A DNA stretch of 64,000 nucleotides, from contig NZ_MOBP01000003.1 in NCBI RefSeq assembly GCF_003732665.1, forward strand, positions 255,051 to 319,050, read 5' to 3'. Position 1 is the stretch's first letter; every line of letters starts with the position of its first letter. Origin of the DNA: Pseudomonas frederiksbergensis (GTDB taxonomy: Bacteria; Pseudomonadota; Gammaproteobacteria; Pseudomonadales; Pseudomonadaceae). The position numbers and the translations under genes are program-made. The notes under the pieces were generated by a model, which saw only the letters and a program-made list of their open reading frames with translations, had not been told where the DNA came from and did no database searches. Positions 8,585-17,578 of the stretch are shown in pieces.

Positions 8585-11259
8585 CTTGCTGGATACGCTT
8601 GGGCATCGAGCCCACCAAAGACCAGGCACTGATCCGGGATGCCTACCGCGCGCGTCTGCCGCAGCATCACCCGGAAAGTGACCCCGAAGGCTTCCAGGCA
8701 TTGCGTGAAGCCTATGAAAGCGCCAACCGTTTCGCCCGGCAGGAAGAGGACGAAACGGAAGAGGTGGCTGGCATCCCCGAGATGCCGCAGACCATCGTGG
8801 ATTTCTACGCGCTGCTCGAAGACCCGGCGCGGCGTTTCAATCCGCAGGCCTGGCAAGCCTTCGTCAAAGCTTTGGATCAATTGCCGCTGGACGCCCTCGA
8901 TGACCTCAGTTGGGGTCTGTTCCACCCATTGGCCAACGCCGGTCCGCTGTCCTACCGCTGCGCGAATTTGTTGGCACAACGGCTGGCCTGGGAACAGCAG
9001 TTGATGGAACTGGAGTTCGACCAGGCGAAAGAAGTCGAAGCGTTCCTGCAACGCATCAAGGGCCCGGACCCGTTCGACACGACGCTGATGGACGATTGGC
9101 CCGAGCCTGCGCAGCTGGAAACCCTCTGGTATACCCGCAGCCTCGACTACATCTTCCAGCATCGTCCTCTGCGTGAGTTCGTGGACTTTGCCAGCCACCA
9201 CACCTGTTTGCCGCTGCCGGCCGATGACGCATTTATCCAGCGCCTGCTGGTGCAGTTCACTCAGGCGGGTATCGGCGGTCCCGGTCTGCGGCAATGGTGC
9301 GTCGAACGTCAGGCACAAAGCCCGGACGATGCCGACTGGCTGTATTTATTGGCGTGCCAGAACAGCTTGGCGGGCCTGGAAGATCAGGCGTTGCCTGGCT
9401 GGATCCGGCTCTGGCAGGAACATCGCCACCCCAAGGCCGAAAGCCGTTTGCTGGAGCTGTGCGCCAAGCGTCAGCCGGACTTTGTGGCACTGCTGATCCA
9501 GGCTTTTGACCGTCTGGAGCATTTCCGCGACTGGCCTGCTGACCTCGCCGATGTCAGCCAAACTTATGGCAGCCCTTCACAACGTCCCGAGACGCTGGCG
9601 CGCTGGCTTGGGGTCGGGCAACTCGACCTGCAAGGCTTTACGGCCGCTTTTGTCGATTGGCGGATGACCGGGGATGAACTGCCGCTGCTGGCCTTGCTGC
9701 TGGGCGATGCTGCGGATTCCCGTCTGCAACAGCTGTACCGGCATGCCTGGGCGTTGCACCGTGGTGATGTGGGGTTGCTGCAACAGATACTCGATGAACC
9801 GCAGCCGCTCGATGCCCTCGAAAACCTGGTGTTGAGCGGGTTCAAGTATCAGGCCGAACAGCAACTGTGCTGGCTGAATCAGGCGCCCATCCCGTTGGCG
9901 ATGAAGGCCTTCCTCGGCAGCCGTTCGGTTCAGCCGCAATTGGCCGAAGAATTGAAAAAGGACGAACCGCACGACATTTGCCGCCTCTGGCTGCGCAGGC
10001 TGCGGCCTTACGATACGTCCGCTCTGGTGCGGATCGATCAGGCATTTGATCTGCAAGACGCGCAAGCGGACGTGGACCTGCACGGTGTGAGCCTGCTGGC
10101 CCAGTTGCAGCAGCGCGAAATGCTATTGCCGCCGATTGGCCAAGGCGAGGCGGTGTGGCAATGGCACTCGCAAACCATGTTCCTGCTGGCGTTGCTCGAT
10201 CAGCCGGAACGCTGGTTGGCGTTGATCGATTCAACCTGCCTGGAGCGGCTCGACGTCAACCCGGCGCATCCTCTGAGTCGGCTCCAACCGCTATTGCGGC
10301 GTTTGCAACGTGAGCAAGGCAGTTGCAGCGGTTTGCTGGGCTGGTTGCAAGCCAGCGATCCGGTGCATGGCTTGCTCGTGCAGAAGCTGTTCAATGTGCA
10401 ACAGGCCCTCGACAGCGCGACGCTGCCGGGTAATGCGCAACTCTACACCTGCATCGAAAGTGATCCTGATGCCTGCGGCGAAGATGTATTGGGGCTGATG
10501 CTGCTCTGGGGTGTGCTGTATCACGACCCGACTCTGAATGCCGAGCAGCACCGCGCGCTGTTGCAATCCATCGCTGCCGTCAGTTGCGAAGATGACTGGT
10601 TCGAAGGGTTCCGCAATGGCTTGATCAAGGGCGAGCCGGTGTGGCCGCCTGAGAAAGTGTTGGAGGATTTCGGTGTCGAGAAACTGGTGGTTTATTCACT
10701 CCTCGATACGCTGAAAAGCCTGGTCCGTTATGGCGCGGCGGGCGTGCCGCGGACCAAGGTGCTGACAATCCTGCAGTACGGCAAGGACAACACCGAGAAC
10801 AGCGTGGGCCTGCGCCTGGCGCTCACGGCCCTGTTGTCCTGGACTGAACGCCTGCTGCTGGCCCACAGCGACACTCGCCCCGTGCCGGCCACGGCGTTCT
10901 GGCGCCTCGGTTCCCGACTGGGCCGCAAGGCGTTTATCTGGCAAGTGCTGGGGTGTGTGCTGATCACCCCATACCTGGCGTTGATGAGCGGCACGGCGCT
11001 CTCTGGTTTTGGCGTGTTGCTGCTGGGTGCCGCGTTGTTGCTCGGCGCGATCCTGCGTCGACTGCATGACATGGGTCGCGGGATTCCCACACTGCTGATT
11101 TTTGGCTGCCTGTCGCCGGTGCTGCCGTTTATGCCGTTGCTGTTGTTCGGCTTTCCCGGCGACAAACTGCCCAACCGCTACGGCGTGCCGCCGGACAGCG
11201 GCGTTGAAGACACCTTGTCCGGCGGTTTGCAGATGGCTTTGCGGCGACTTAACAGCTAA
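8581..11259 (+). CDS. Large J-domain protein with C-terminal DUF805 membrane domain (DjlB/DjlC-like)
   Basis: 892 residues. A short J-like domain occupies about residues 1-50 (CWIRLGIEPTKDQALIRDAY, then PEGFQALREAYESA). Its loop reads HHPES, so the canonical HPD tripeptide is HPE at residues 30-32. About 700 residues of leucine- and tryptophan-rich helical repeat-like sequence follow. From about residue 773 a DUF805-like domain begins (FWRLGSRLGRKAFIWQVLGC), with several membrane helices and the motif RRLHDMGRGI. The protein is therefore probably anchored in the inner membrane by its C-terminus. Its gene converges on hscC with a 4-base overlap, and HscC is the likely Hsp70 partner. Confidence 0.85.
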   Translation: MTCWIRLGIEPTKDQALIRDAYRARLPQHHPESDPEGFQALREAYESANRFARQEEDETEEVAGIPEMPQTIVDFYALLEDPARRFNPQAWQAFVKALDQLPLDALDDLSWGLFHPLANAGPLSYRCANLLAQRLAWEQQLMELEFDQAKEVEAFLQRIKGPDPFDTTLMDDWPEPAQLETLWYTRSLDYIFQHRPLREFVDFASHHTCLPLPADDAFIQRLLVQFTQAGIGGPGLRQWCVERQAQSPDDADWLYLLACQNSLAGLEDQALPGWIRLWQEHRHPKAESRLLELCAKRQPDFVALLIQAFDRLEHFRDWPADLADVSQTYGSPSQRPETLARWLGVGQLDLQGFTAAFVDWRMTGDELPLLALLLGDAADSRLQQLYRHAWALHRGDVGLLQQILDEPQPLDALENLVLSGFKYQAEQQLCWLNQAPIPLAMKAFLGSRSVQPQLAEELKKDEPHDICRLWLRRLRPYDTSALVRIDQAFDLQDAQADVDLHGVSLLAQLQQREMLLPPIGQGEAVWQWHSQTMFLLALLDQPERWLALIDSTCLERLDVNPAHPLSRLQPLLRRLQREQGSCSGLLGWLQASDPVHGLLVQKLFNVQQALDSATLPGNAQLYTCIESDPDACGEDVLGLMLLWGVLYHDPTLNAEQHRALLQSIAAVSCEDDWFEGFRNGLIKGEPVWPPEKVLEDFGVEKLVVYSLLDTLKSLVRYGAAGVPRTKVLTILQYGKDNTENSVGLRLALTALLSWTERLLLAHSDTRPVPATAFWRLGSRLGRKAFIWQVLGCVLITPYLALMSGTALSGFGVLLLGAALLLGAILRRLHDMGRGIPTLLIFGCLSPVLPFMPLLLFGFPGDKLPNRYGVPPDSGVEDTLSGGLQMALRRLNS

Positions 11260-12947
11260 AGGCGCAGTTCATCCAGGGCTTTATTGAGCTGTGAACGATG
11301 GCTGGCAATCTGCACCGATTGCTGGCCACCGAGCACGGCGGTAAAGGTATCCAGCCAATCGGCAATTTGCTCGCGCTCGTCCCCCAGGCTTTGCGCCCAG
11401 GCCCGCTCCAGGCGTGCCAGCAAGGTGCGGTTGGGCAGGGCGTCGCGCGGGTGGATTTTCAGGGCGCTGAGTCGTTCATGGCTGTTTTGCCGCGACTGCG
11501 GGTCGAGTCCGGTGGGGCTGCGGTCGATGCTGTGGCTGTGACGTTCGCCGCTGGCCAGCAGCGTGACGTCGACTTCGAGCAAGCCGTTGATGTCGTAGCT
11601 GAAGCGCACATCCAGGGCCTGGGTCTGCTCGCTGGGTGTCAGCGCGACGTCGAAGGCATCAATGTAAATATTGTCCCGCACCCACGGCCGCTCGCCCTGA
11701 TAGACCTCAATGCGGATCTGGGTTTGCTGGGGATGAGTCGTGTAGAAACGCTTGACCCTGGACGTCGGGATCACCGTATTGCGCTCGATGATCGGCGAGA
11801 AAGCGCCGCTGACGTCTTCACCGCGATTGGTCGAGATGCCCAGGGTGTAGGGGCAGACGTCGGTCAGGATCAGTTCTTCGATGGCGCTGTCGCGAGCCTT
11901 GCACGCGGCCTGGGTGGCGGCGCCCAGCGCGACAATCGTGTCCGGGTCGAGATGACGATAGGGCAGGCGCCCGAACAGCGTGGCGACCATTTGCTGCACG
12001 GCCGGCATCCGCGTGGCGCCGCCGACCATCACCAGGCTGTCGAGGTCCCGGGGCTTGAGCCGCGCATCGCGTAGCGCTTGCTCGATGGGCGCGCGTAACC
12101 GGGCCAGCAGTGGCTCCCAGATTTTCAACGCCCCGGCTTCATCCAGCGACCATTCGCGCAATGCGCCAGCGCCGTTCCAGCTCAGGTGCTGGATGCCTTC
12201 GCTGAGCTTGCATTTGAGTTGTTCCAGGGCATCGCCGAGGCTGGCCAGGCCTTGGCCATCGAGCATGGGCGGGGTGAGTTGCCAGTCTTTCAGGCAGGCT
12301 TGCAGCAGCGCGGCGGTGAAGTCTTCGCCACCGAGGAAGTTGTCGCCGGTGGAGGCATGCACCTCGATCAGCGGCAGGGCGTATTCCAGCACCGTGACGT
12401 CGAAGGTGCCGCCGCCCAGATCGAATATCAGCGTGCGCTCGAACTTCTGCTCATGCAGCCCGTACGCCATGGCGGCGGCAGTCGGTTCGTTGATCAGCCG
12501 CGACACCGTCAGGCCGGCCAATTCGGCGGCAAACAGCGTGCGCTTGCGTTGTTCGTCGCTGAAATACGCCGGTACCGAAATCACCGCCTCGTGCACCGGG
12601 TGGCCGAGCCAGGCTTCGGCGTCCTGCTTGAGCGAACCGATCACCAGTGCCGAGAGTTCTTCCGGGCTGAACGGGCGCCCGCCCAGTTCAAATTGCTTGT
12701 CGCTGCCCATGAAACGCTTGAACGCCGCCACCGTACGTTCCGGGTGGGTGGTCAGGCGCGCGCGGGCAGCCTTGCCCACCAGAATGCTGTCGTCTTCATC
12801 GAGGCTGACCACGGACGGGGTGAGGACATCGCCGAGGGCGTTGGGAATCAACTGCGCCCGACCGTCCTGCCAGGCGGCGATCAGGCTGTTGGTGGTCCCA
12901 AGGTCGATACCCAGCAAGGCCGGGCGGGGGAGGGTTGCATCCTGCAT
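11256..12947 (-). CDS. hscC: Specialised Hsp70 chaperone HscC
   Basis: 563 residues, the length of HscC rather than DnaK (about 640). The N-terminal ATPase carries GIDLGTTNSLIAAWQDG, VISVPAYFSDEQRKRT, INEPTAAAMAYGL, LIFDLGGGTFDVTVLEY and VMVGGATRMPAVQQM. The substrate domain starts near DVCPYTLGISTNRGEDVSGAF, and the C-terminal lid is short. It is transcribed toward the J-domain gene, with their 3' ends overlapping. In E. coli HscC works with DjlB/DjlC-type partners rather than DnaJ. The clients are unknown. Confidence 0.93.
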   Translation of the reverse strand: MQDATLPRPALLGIDLGTTNSLIAAWQDGRAQLIPNALGDVLTPSVVSLDEDDSILVGKAARARLTTHPERTVAAFKRFMGSDKQFELGGRPFSPEELSALVIGSLKQDAEAWLGHPVHEAVISVPAYFSDEQRKRTLFAAELAGLTVSRLINEPTAAAMAYGLHEQKFERTLIFDLGGGTFDVTVLEYALPLIEVHASTGDNFLGGEDFTAALLQACLKDWQLTPPMLDGQGLASLGDALEQLKCKLSEGIQHLSWNGAGALREWSLDEAGALKIWEPLLARLRAPIEQALRDARLKPRDLDSLVMVGGATRMPAVQQMVATLFGRLPYRHLDPDTIVALGAATQAACKARDSAIEELILTDVCPYTLGISTNRGEDVSGAFSPIIERNTVIPTSRVKRFYTTHPQQTQIRIEVYQGERPWVRDNIYIDAFDVALTPSEQTQALDVRFSYDINGLLEVDVTLLASGERHSHSIDRSPTGLDPQSRQNSHERLSALKIHPRDALPNRTLLARLERAWAQSLGDEREQIADWLDTFTAVLGGQQSVQIASHRSQLNKALDELRL

Positions 12948-13020
12948 GGTTGATCTCTTTGAGGCGGCGCAAAAAACGCGACCCTACAGGCTGAGAGAAA
13001 AACTGGCAATTCCCGCAAAC

Positions 13021-13172
13021 CTGTAGCAGCTGCCGAGCCCCAGCGAGGCTGCGTTCGGCGGCGAAGCCGTCGTCAACCCAGCATTTGCGGTTTGCCTGAT
13101 CCACCGCGTCGTCTGATTTCACGACGACTTCGTCGCCGAACGCAGCCTCGCTGGGGCTCGACAGCTGCTACG
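13021..13172. repeat. Long inverted repeat of a second REP family (type C)
   Basis: The left arm starts CTGTAGCAGCTGCCGAGCCC and the right arm is its near-perfect reverse complement. Arms of about 50 bases, including the CGAACGCAGCCTCGCTGGGG segment, flank a loop of about 45 bases. It is related to the single REP at 3241 and distinct from the TGTGGGAGC type. It fills most of the gap between hscC and the PAS-GGDEF-EAL gene; nothing else is seen there except room for the hscC promoter. Confidence 0.85.
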
Positions 13173-13186
13173 GAAGGGGCGGTGAT

Positions 13187-16100
13187 TTATTTGAGCAACG
13201 TCTGAAACGCCTCCACCGGCAACGGCCGACTGTGCAGATAACCCTGATACAAATGGCAACCCAGCCCCTGCAAAAATGCCAGTTGCTCTCGGGTTTCCAC
13301 CCCTTCGGCAATCACTTCCAGTTCCAGGCTGAAGGCCATGGCGACGATGGCGCGGATGATTTCGGCGTCGTTCGGGTCGGTGGTGGCGTCGCGGATGAAG
13401 GACTGGTCGATTTTCAGCGTGTCCACCGGCAGACGCTTGAGGTAGGTCAGTGAGGAATAGCCGGTGCCGAAGTCGTCCATGGCAAAGCTCACGCCGAGTT
13501 TTTTCAGGCGACGCATTTTGCTGATGGTGTCTTCCAGGTTCTGGATGACGATGCCTTCGGTGATTTCCAGCTTCAGCAGCGAGCAGGGCAGACCATGGCT
13601 GCTCAGGCTGCGTTCGATGCGTTCGACAAAGTCGTTCTGCCGGAATTGCCTCGGGCTGATGTTGACGCACAGGCTGAAATTCAGCGGGTCGACCAGGCCT
13701 TTTGCGATCAAGTGTTTGAAGGCCTCGCAGGCTTCGTCGAGGATCCAGGTGCCGACTTCCAGGATCAACCCGCTGTCTTCCAGCACCTTGATGAACTCGG
13801 TGGGGGATTGCGCGCCCAGTTCCGGGTGGTTCCAGCGCACCAGGGCTTCGGCGCCGATGATGCGATTGTCCTGGGCATCGACTTGCGGCTGGTAATGCAC
13901 GCTGAATTCGCCCCGGGACAGGGCCAGGCGCAGGTCGGTTTCCATGCGCAACCGTTCGCTGGCGGCCTTCTGCATGGTGTTGTGGTACATCTGCGTGGTG
14001 TTGCGCCCCGAATCCTTGGCCCGGTACAAGGCGATGTCGGCGCGCTTGAGCAAGTCGGTCGGGGTCGAGCCGTGGTCGGGGATCAGTGCAATCCCGATGC
14101 TCGGCGTGACCTGCAGGCGCTGGCCGTCGAGGAACATCGGTTCCGAGAGCAATTCGCGCAGGGTGTCCGCCAAGTGCCGAACCTGTTCGCTGACCTCGCT
14201 GCGCGAACCTTCAAGTCCACTGAGCAACACCACGAATTCATCACCGCCGAGCCGCGCCACGGTGTCTTCCATACGCACACTGGCTTCGAGCCGTGCCGTG
14301 ATGATCTTCAGCACCGTGTCGCCGACCGGGTGACCGAGGGAATCGTTGATGTGCTTGAAGTGGTCGAGGTCGAGGAACATCAAGGCGCCACGCAGGTTGT
14401 GGCGTTTGAGCAGGGCAATCTGCTGGCTCAGGCGATCCATCAGCAGTGCGCGGTTGGGCAGGTTGGTCAGCGGATCGTGGTAGGCGAGGTGACGGATCTG
14501 CGCTTCGGCGTTTTTCAGCAGGCTGACGTCCCGGGCGGTCAGCAGGAGGCACGCGGTTTCGTTGAGGGTGATCGGTTCGACCGAGACTTCGACGGTGAGC
14601 AGGTCGCCGCGCTTGTTGCGCCCGAGCATCTCCTGGTGATGCACGCGACCCTTGATCTGCAACTCGGCCAGCAGCGATGAGCGCTGTTTCTCTTCAGCCC
14701 AGATGCCGACCTGATACACGGTTTTGCCCACCACTTCATCGGCGCGGTAACCGGTCAGGCGGCAGAAACCGTCGTTGACCTCCAGATAGCGCCCGGTGTC
14801 GCGCTCGGTGATGGTGATGGCGTCGGGGCTGGAGTGGAACGCCTTGGCGAATTTCTCCTCGCTGGCCTTGAGCGCCGCTTCCGAACGCTGTTGCTGGGTG
14901 ATGTCGCGCAGGGTGGTGACGATGCAGGGCTGCTCGCCGACGCTGATCTGTCGGCTGGAAATCACGCAGGTGAGGGCTCGCCCGTCCTTGTGCTGGACGA
15001 GGATCGCCACATTGCTCAGGCCTTGTTCGCGGATCACCTGTTCAATGCGTTGCAGGCTCTTTGCCGAGGCGTCCCACAGGCCGATTTCATCAGCACTGCG
15101 GCCAATCACGTCGGCGGCGGTCCAGCCGAAAATCTGCGTGAAGCTGGAGTTGATCTCGATGAACTGGCCGCTTTCCTGGCGCGTAACACAGATCGGGTCC
15201 GGGCTGACCTGGAACAGCGTGGCGAATTTCTCTTCCGAGGCCACCAGCAACTGCTCGCGCTCGACCTGATCGGTGATATCCAGCAGGGTGCCGGCCATCC
15301 GCAGCGGCACACCGTTTTCATCGCGATAGAGCCGGGCGCGGCTTTCCAGGAAGCGCGAACTGCCGTCGGGCAACTGCACGCGATACGTCAGTTGATAATT
15401 ACCGGCCGGGCCTTCGCGCAGGCTGCGGTAGGCGTTGCGCATGCTGTCCCGCTCTTCGCCGGGCACGCCTTCGAAAAACTCATCGAAGGCTTCGTGAAAC
15501 GGCTTGGGCTCCATGCCGTGCAACTGCGCCGCCCGCGCCGAGCCGTAGAGCATGCCGCTGGGAATGTGCCAGTCCCAAGTCCCGAGTTGCGCCGAATCCA
15601 GGGCCAGGTCGAGACGTTCCTGGCTGTCCTTGAGCGCATGCTCGGCGGCTTTGCGTTCGGTGGTGTCGAGGAAGGTGCTCAGCAGATAAGGCTGGCCTTC
15701 GAGCTCGACTTTTTGCGCGCTGAGAATGCCATCGTGGACTTGGCCATTGCTGGCGCGAAACTGCACTTCCATGCTGATCAGTTCGCCCTTGGCCTTGGTC
15801 GCCTTGACCAGCACCGCCCGTTGTTCGGGATGGACCCACAGGCCCAGTTCCAGCGTCGTGCGGCCAATCACACTTTGCACCGGCCAGCCGAACAGGCTTT
15901 CGAAATACTGGTTGGCCTCACTGATCAGGCCGTCTTCCTGGCGGGTCAGCAGGACCATGTTCGGGCACAGGTGGAACAGCGTGGCGAAACGCTTTTCCGA
16001 GCTGCTCAGGGCTTGTTCCCGTTGCCGCTGATGAGTGATTTCCCGGATCACCCCGATCATCCGTGGCCGGCCGTGCTTGTCCGGCAACAGGCTGCCGTTG

Positions 16101-16465
16101 ATCTCCAGCCAGTGCAGGCTGCCGTCGGGCCAGCGGATGCGGTGATGCATCGCCTGTTCCAGCGGCGCCCCGGCGATTACCTGATGGAACGCACGGATGG
16201 TTTTCGCCCGGTCTTCCGGGGGCAGCAGGTCAAGGTATTCCAGATCCGCCGGCAAGGGTTGCTTGGGATCGAAGCCGAACAACGCTTGAGTACCCCGGGA
16301 CCAACTGATCTGCCCGCGTTCGATGTCCCAATACCAGGCGCCCAGACGTGCGCCGTTGAGTGCGGCCAGCAACTGCGGCGCGCTTTCCCAGCTCTGCTCG
16401 GACCGCTGCGGGTCAATGGCCTGAATACGTGGCATCGGCGGAATACGGTCAACAGATTTGGGCAT
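13187..16465 (-). CDS. Multi-PAS GGDEF/EAL cyclic-di-GMP signalling protein
   Basis: 1092 residues. About five PAS/PAC units cover residues 30-650, for example LGAWYWDIERGQISWSRGTQ and LGTWDWHIPSGMLYGSARAA. A GGDEF domain follows with intact RLGGDEFVVLL at residues 740-744, and an allosteric I-site RxxD (RMED) five residues before it. The EAL domain has GAEALVRWNH (EAL at 873-875), DDFGTGYSSLTYLKRLP and AEGVETREQL. Both catalytic motifs are intact, so it could make and break c-di-GMP. There is no membrane segment, so sensing is probably cytoplasmic. An alternative start lies 30 bases inside. It is monocistronic; the sensed signal is unknown. Confidence 0.92.
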   Translation of the reverse strand: MPKSVDRIPPMPRIQAIDPQRSEQSWESAPQLLAALNGARLGAWYWDIERGQISWSRGTQALFGFDPKQPLPADLEYLDLLPPEDRAKTIRAFHQVIAGAPLEQAMHHRIRWPDGSLHWLEINGSLLPDKHGRPRMIGVIREITHQRQREQALSSSEKRFATLFHLCPNMVLLTRQEDGLISEANQYFESLFGWPVQSVIGRTTLELGLWVHPEQRAVLVKATKAKGELISMEVQFRASNGQVHDGILSAQKVELEGQPYLLSTFLDTTERKAAEHALKDSQERLDLALDSAQLGTWDWHIPSGMLYGSARAAQLHGMEPKPFHEAFDEFFEGVPGEERDSMRNAYRSLREGPAGNYQLTYRVQLPDGSSRFLESRARLYRDENGVPLRMAGTLLDITDQVEREQLLVASEEKFATLFQVSPDPICVTRQESGQFIEINSSFTQIFGWTAADVIGRSADEIGLWDASAKSLQRIEQVIREQGLSNVAILVQHKDGRALTCVISSRQISVGEQPCIVTTLRDITQQQRSEAALKASEEKFAKAFHSSPDAITITERDTGRYLEVNDGFCRLTGYRADEVVGKTVYQVGIWAEEKQRSSLLAELQIKGRVHHQEMLGRNKRGDLLTVEVSVEPITLNETACLLLTARDVSLLKNAEAQIRHLAYHDPLTNLPNRALLMDRLSQQIALLKRHNLRGALMFLDLDHFKHINDSLGHPVGDTVLKIITARLEASVRMEDTVARLGGDEFVVLLSGLEGSRSEVSEQVRHLADTLRELLSEPMFLDGQRLQVTPSIGIALIPDHGSTPTDLLKRADIALYRAKDSGRNTTQMYHNTMQKAASERLRMETDLRLALSRGEFSVHYQPQVDAQDNRIIGAEALVRWNHPELGAQSPTEFIKVLEDSGLILEVGTWILDEACEAFKHLIAKGLVDPLNFSLCVNISPRQFRQNDFVERIERSLSSHGLPCSLLKLEITEGIVIQNLEDTISKMRRLKKLGVSFAMDDFGTGYSSLTYLKRLPVDTLKIDQSFIRDATTDPNDAEIIRAIVAMAFSLELEVIAEGVETREQLAFLQGLGCHLYQGYLHSRPLPVEAFQTLLK

Positions 16466-16534
16466 TGGCAGCAGGCCTTGGGCTGAATGGGGCGTTAGGC
16501 ACGGGGTTTCGCAGCTCTATAGGAGTAGCACAAG

Positions 16535-17425
16535 TTAGCCGTGGGTCCCTGGCAGATCAATTTGTGCATCCAGCAGGGCCATAAAGGCGCGTGCCGCATT
16601 CGAAAGCGTCCTTTCCGTGTGCAAGATATAGCCTAGCTCGCGAGTGAGTTGTATGCCCGGCAAAGGTATCCGCGCCACCTGTTCATCGAGCATGGTGCGG
16701 GGCAGAACGCTCCAGGCCAGGCCAATCGAGACCATCATCTTGATCGTTTCCAGATAATTCGTGCTCATGGCGATGTTCGGCGTCAAGCCCTGGGCCTCGA
16801 ACAGACGCTGGACGATGTGGTGGGTAAACGTGTTGCCGCCGGGGAACACCGCCGGGTGCAGGGCGATGTCCGCCAGGCTGACCGGACCGTGGCTGATCAG
16901 GGAATGCTCCGGGGCCACCACGAAATCCAGCGGGTCGTCCCACACCGGCGTGGCCTTGACCAGCGCATGGGGCTCCGGTGCCAGGGTGATGACCGCCAGT
17001 TCGGCGCGGCCATGCAGAATTTCTTCGTAGGCCACTTCCGAATCGAGGAACTGAATATCCAGCGCCACCTGTGGGTAGCGTCGGGTGAACTCCCTTAATA
17101 GGGGCGGCAAGCGGTGCAGGCCGATGTGGTGACTGGTGGCCAGGGTCAGGCGCCCGCTGACTTCGCCGGTCAGGTTGGTCAGGGCGCGGCGGGTGTCGTC
17201 CAGCACGTTGAGAATCTGATAGGCCCGGGGCAGCAGGGCGCGCCCGGCCTCGGTCAGCCCGACTTCACGGCCCAGGCGATCGAACAGGCGCACCTTCAGT
17301 TGCTGCTCCAGCCCGGCAATGCGCTTGCTGATGGCCGGTTGAGTCAGGTGCAGCCGTTCGCCAGCGCCGGAGAAGCTGCCGGTCTCGGCAATCGCGATAA
17401 AAGCGTTGAGGTTGGCCAGGTCCAT
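16535..17425 (-). CDS. LysR-family transcriptional regulator divergent from leuC
   Basis: 296 residues from the ATG at 17425. The N-terminal winged helix is MDLANLNAFIAIAETGSFSG, then LHLTQPAISKRIAGLEQQL. The C-terminal effector domain follows (GRLTLATSHHIGLHRLPPLL). An in-frame ATG 30 bases upstream would add an atypical prefix (MLWITNWNTT). It is divergently transcribed from leuCD with about 150 bases between them, as in P. aeruginosa. Control of leuC by this protein is likely but inferred. Confidence 0.9.
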   Translation of the reverse strand: MDLANLNAFIAIAETGSFSGAGERLHLTQPAISKRIAGLEQQLKVRLFDRLGREVGLTEAGRALLPRAYQILNVLDDTRRALTNLTGEVSGRLTLATSHHIGLHRLPPLLREFTRRYPQVALDIQFLDSEVAYEEILHGRAELAVITLAPEPHALVKATPVWDDPLDFVVAPEHSLISHGPVSLADIALHPAVFPGGNTFTHHIVQRLFEAQGLTPNIAMSTNYLETIKMMVSIGLAWSVLPRTMLDEQVARIPLPGIQLTRELGYILHTERTLSNAARAFMALLDAQIDLPGTHG

Positions 17426-17483
17426 TGTTGTATTCCAGTTGGTTATCCAAAGCATGAAAAATATGAATTTGAGTTATTTAATG

Positions 17484-17520
17484 TAACCCCCTAGGATCGA
17501 CCTCACAAGCCAAGGGGTTA
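17484..17520. promoter_or_regulatory. Inverted repeat in the lysR-leuC intergenic region
   Basis: TAACCCC (17484-17490) and GGGGTTA (17514-17520) form a perfect 7-bp inverted repeat with a 23-base spacer, about 60 bases before leuC. It could be part of a LysR operator or a leader hairpin. No leucine-rich leader peptide was found nearby, so classic attenuation is not supported. Confidence 0.35.
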
Positions 17521-17578
17521 TTGAACCGAGTACAACCCAAGGCATAGAAAATAGAAGCACGCTGATGAGGACCGTCTG

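Noticed and set aside
17456..17578. Leucine leader peptide for attenuation of leuCD
   Set aside because: No short open frame with clustered leucine codons is followed by a terminator before leuC.
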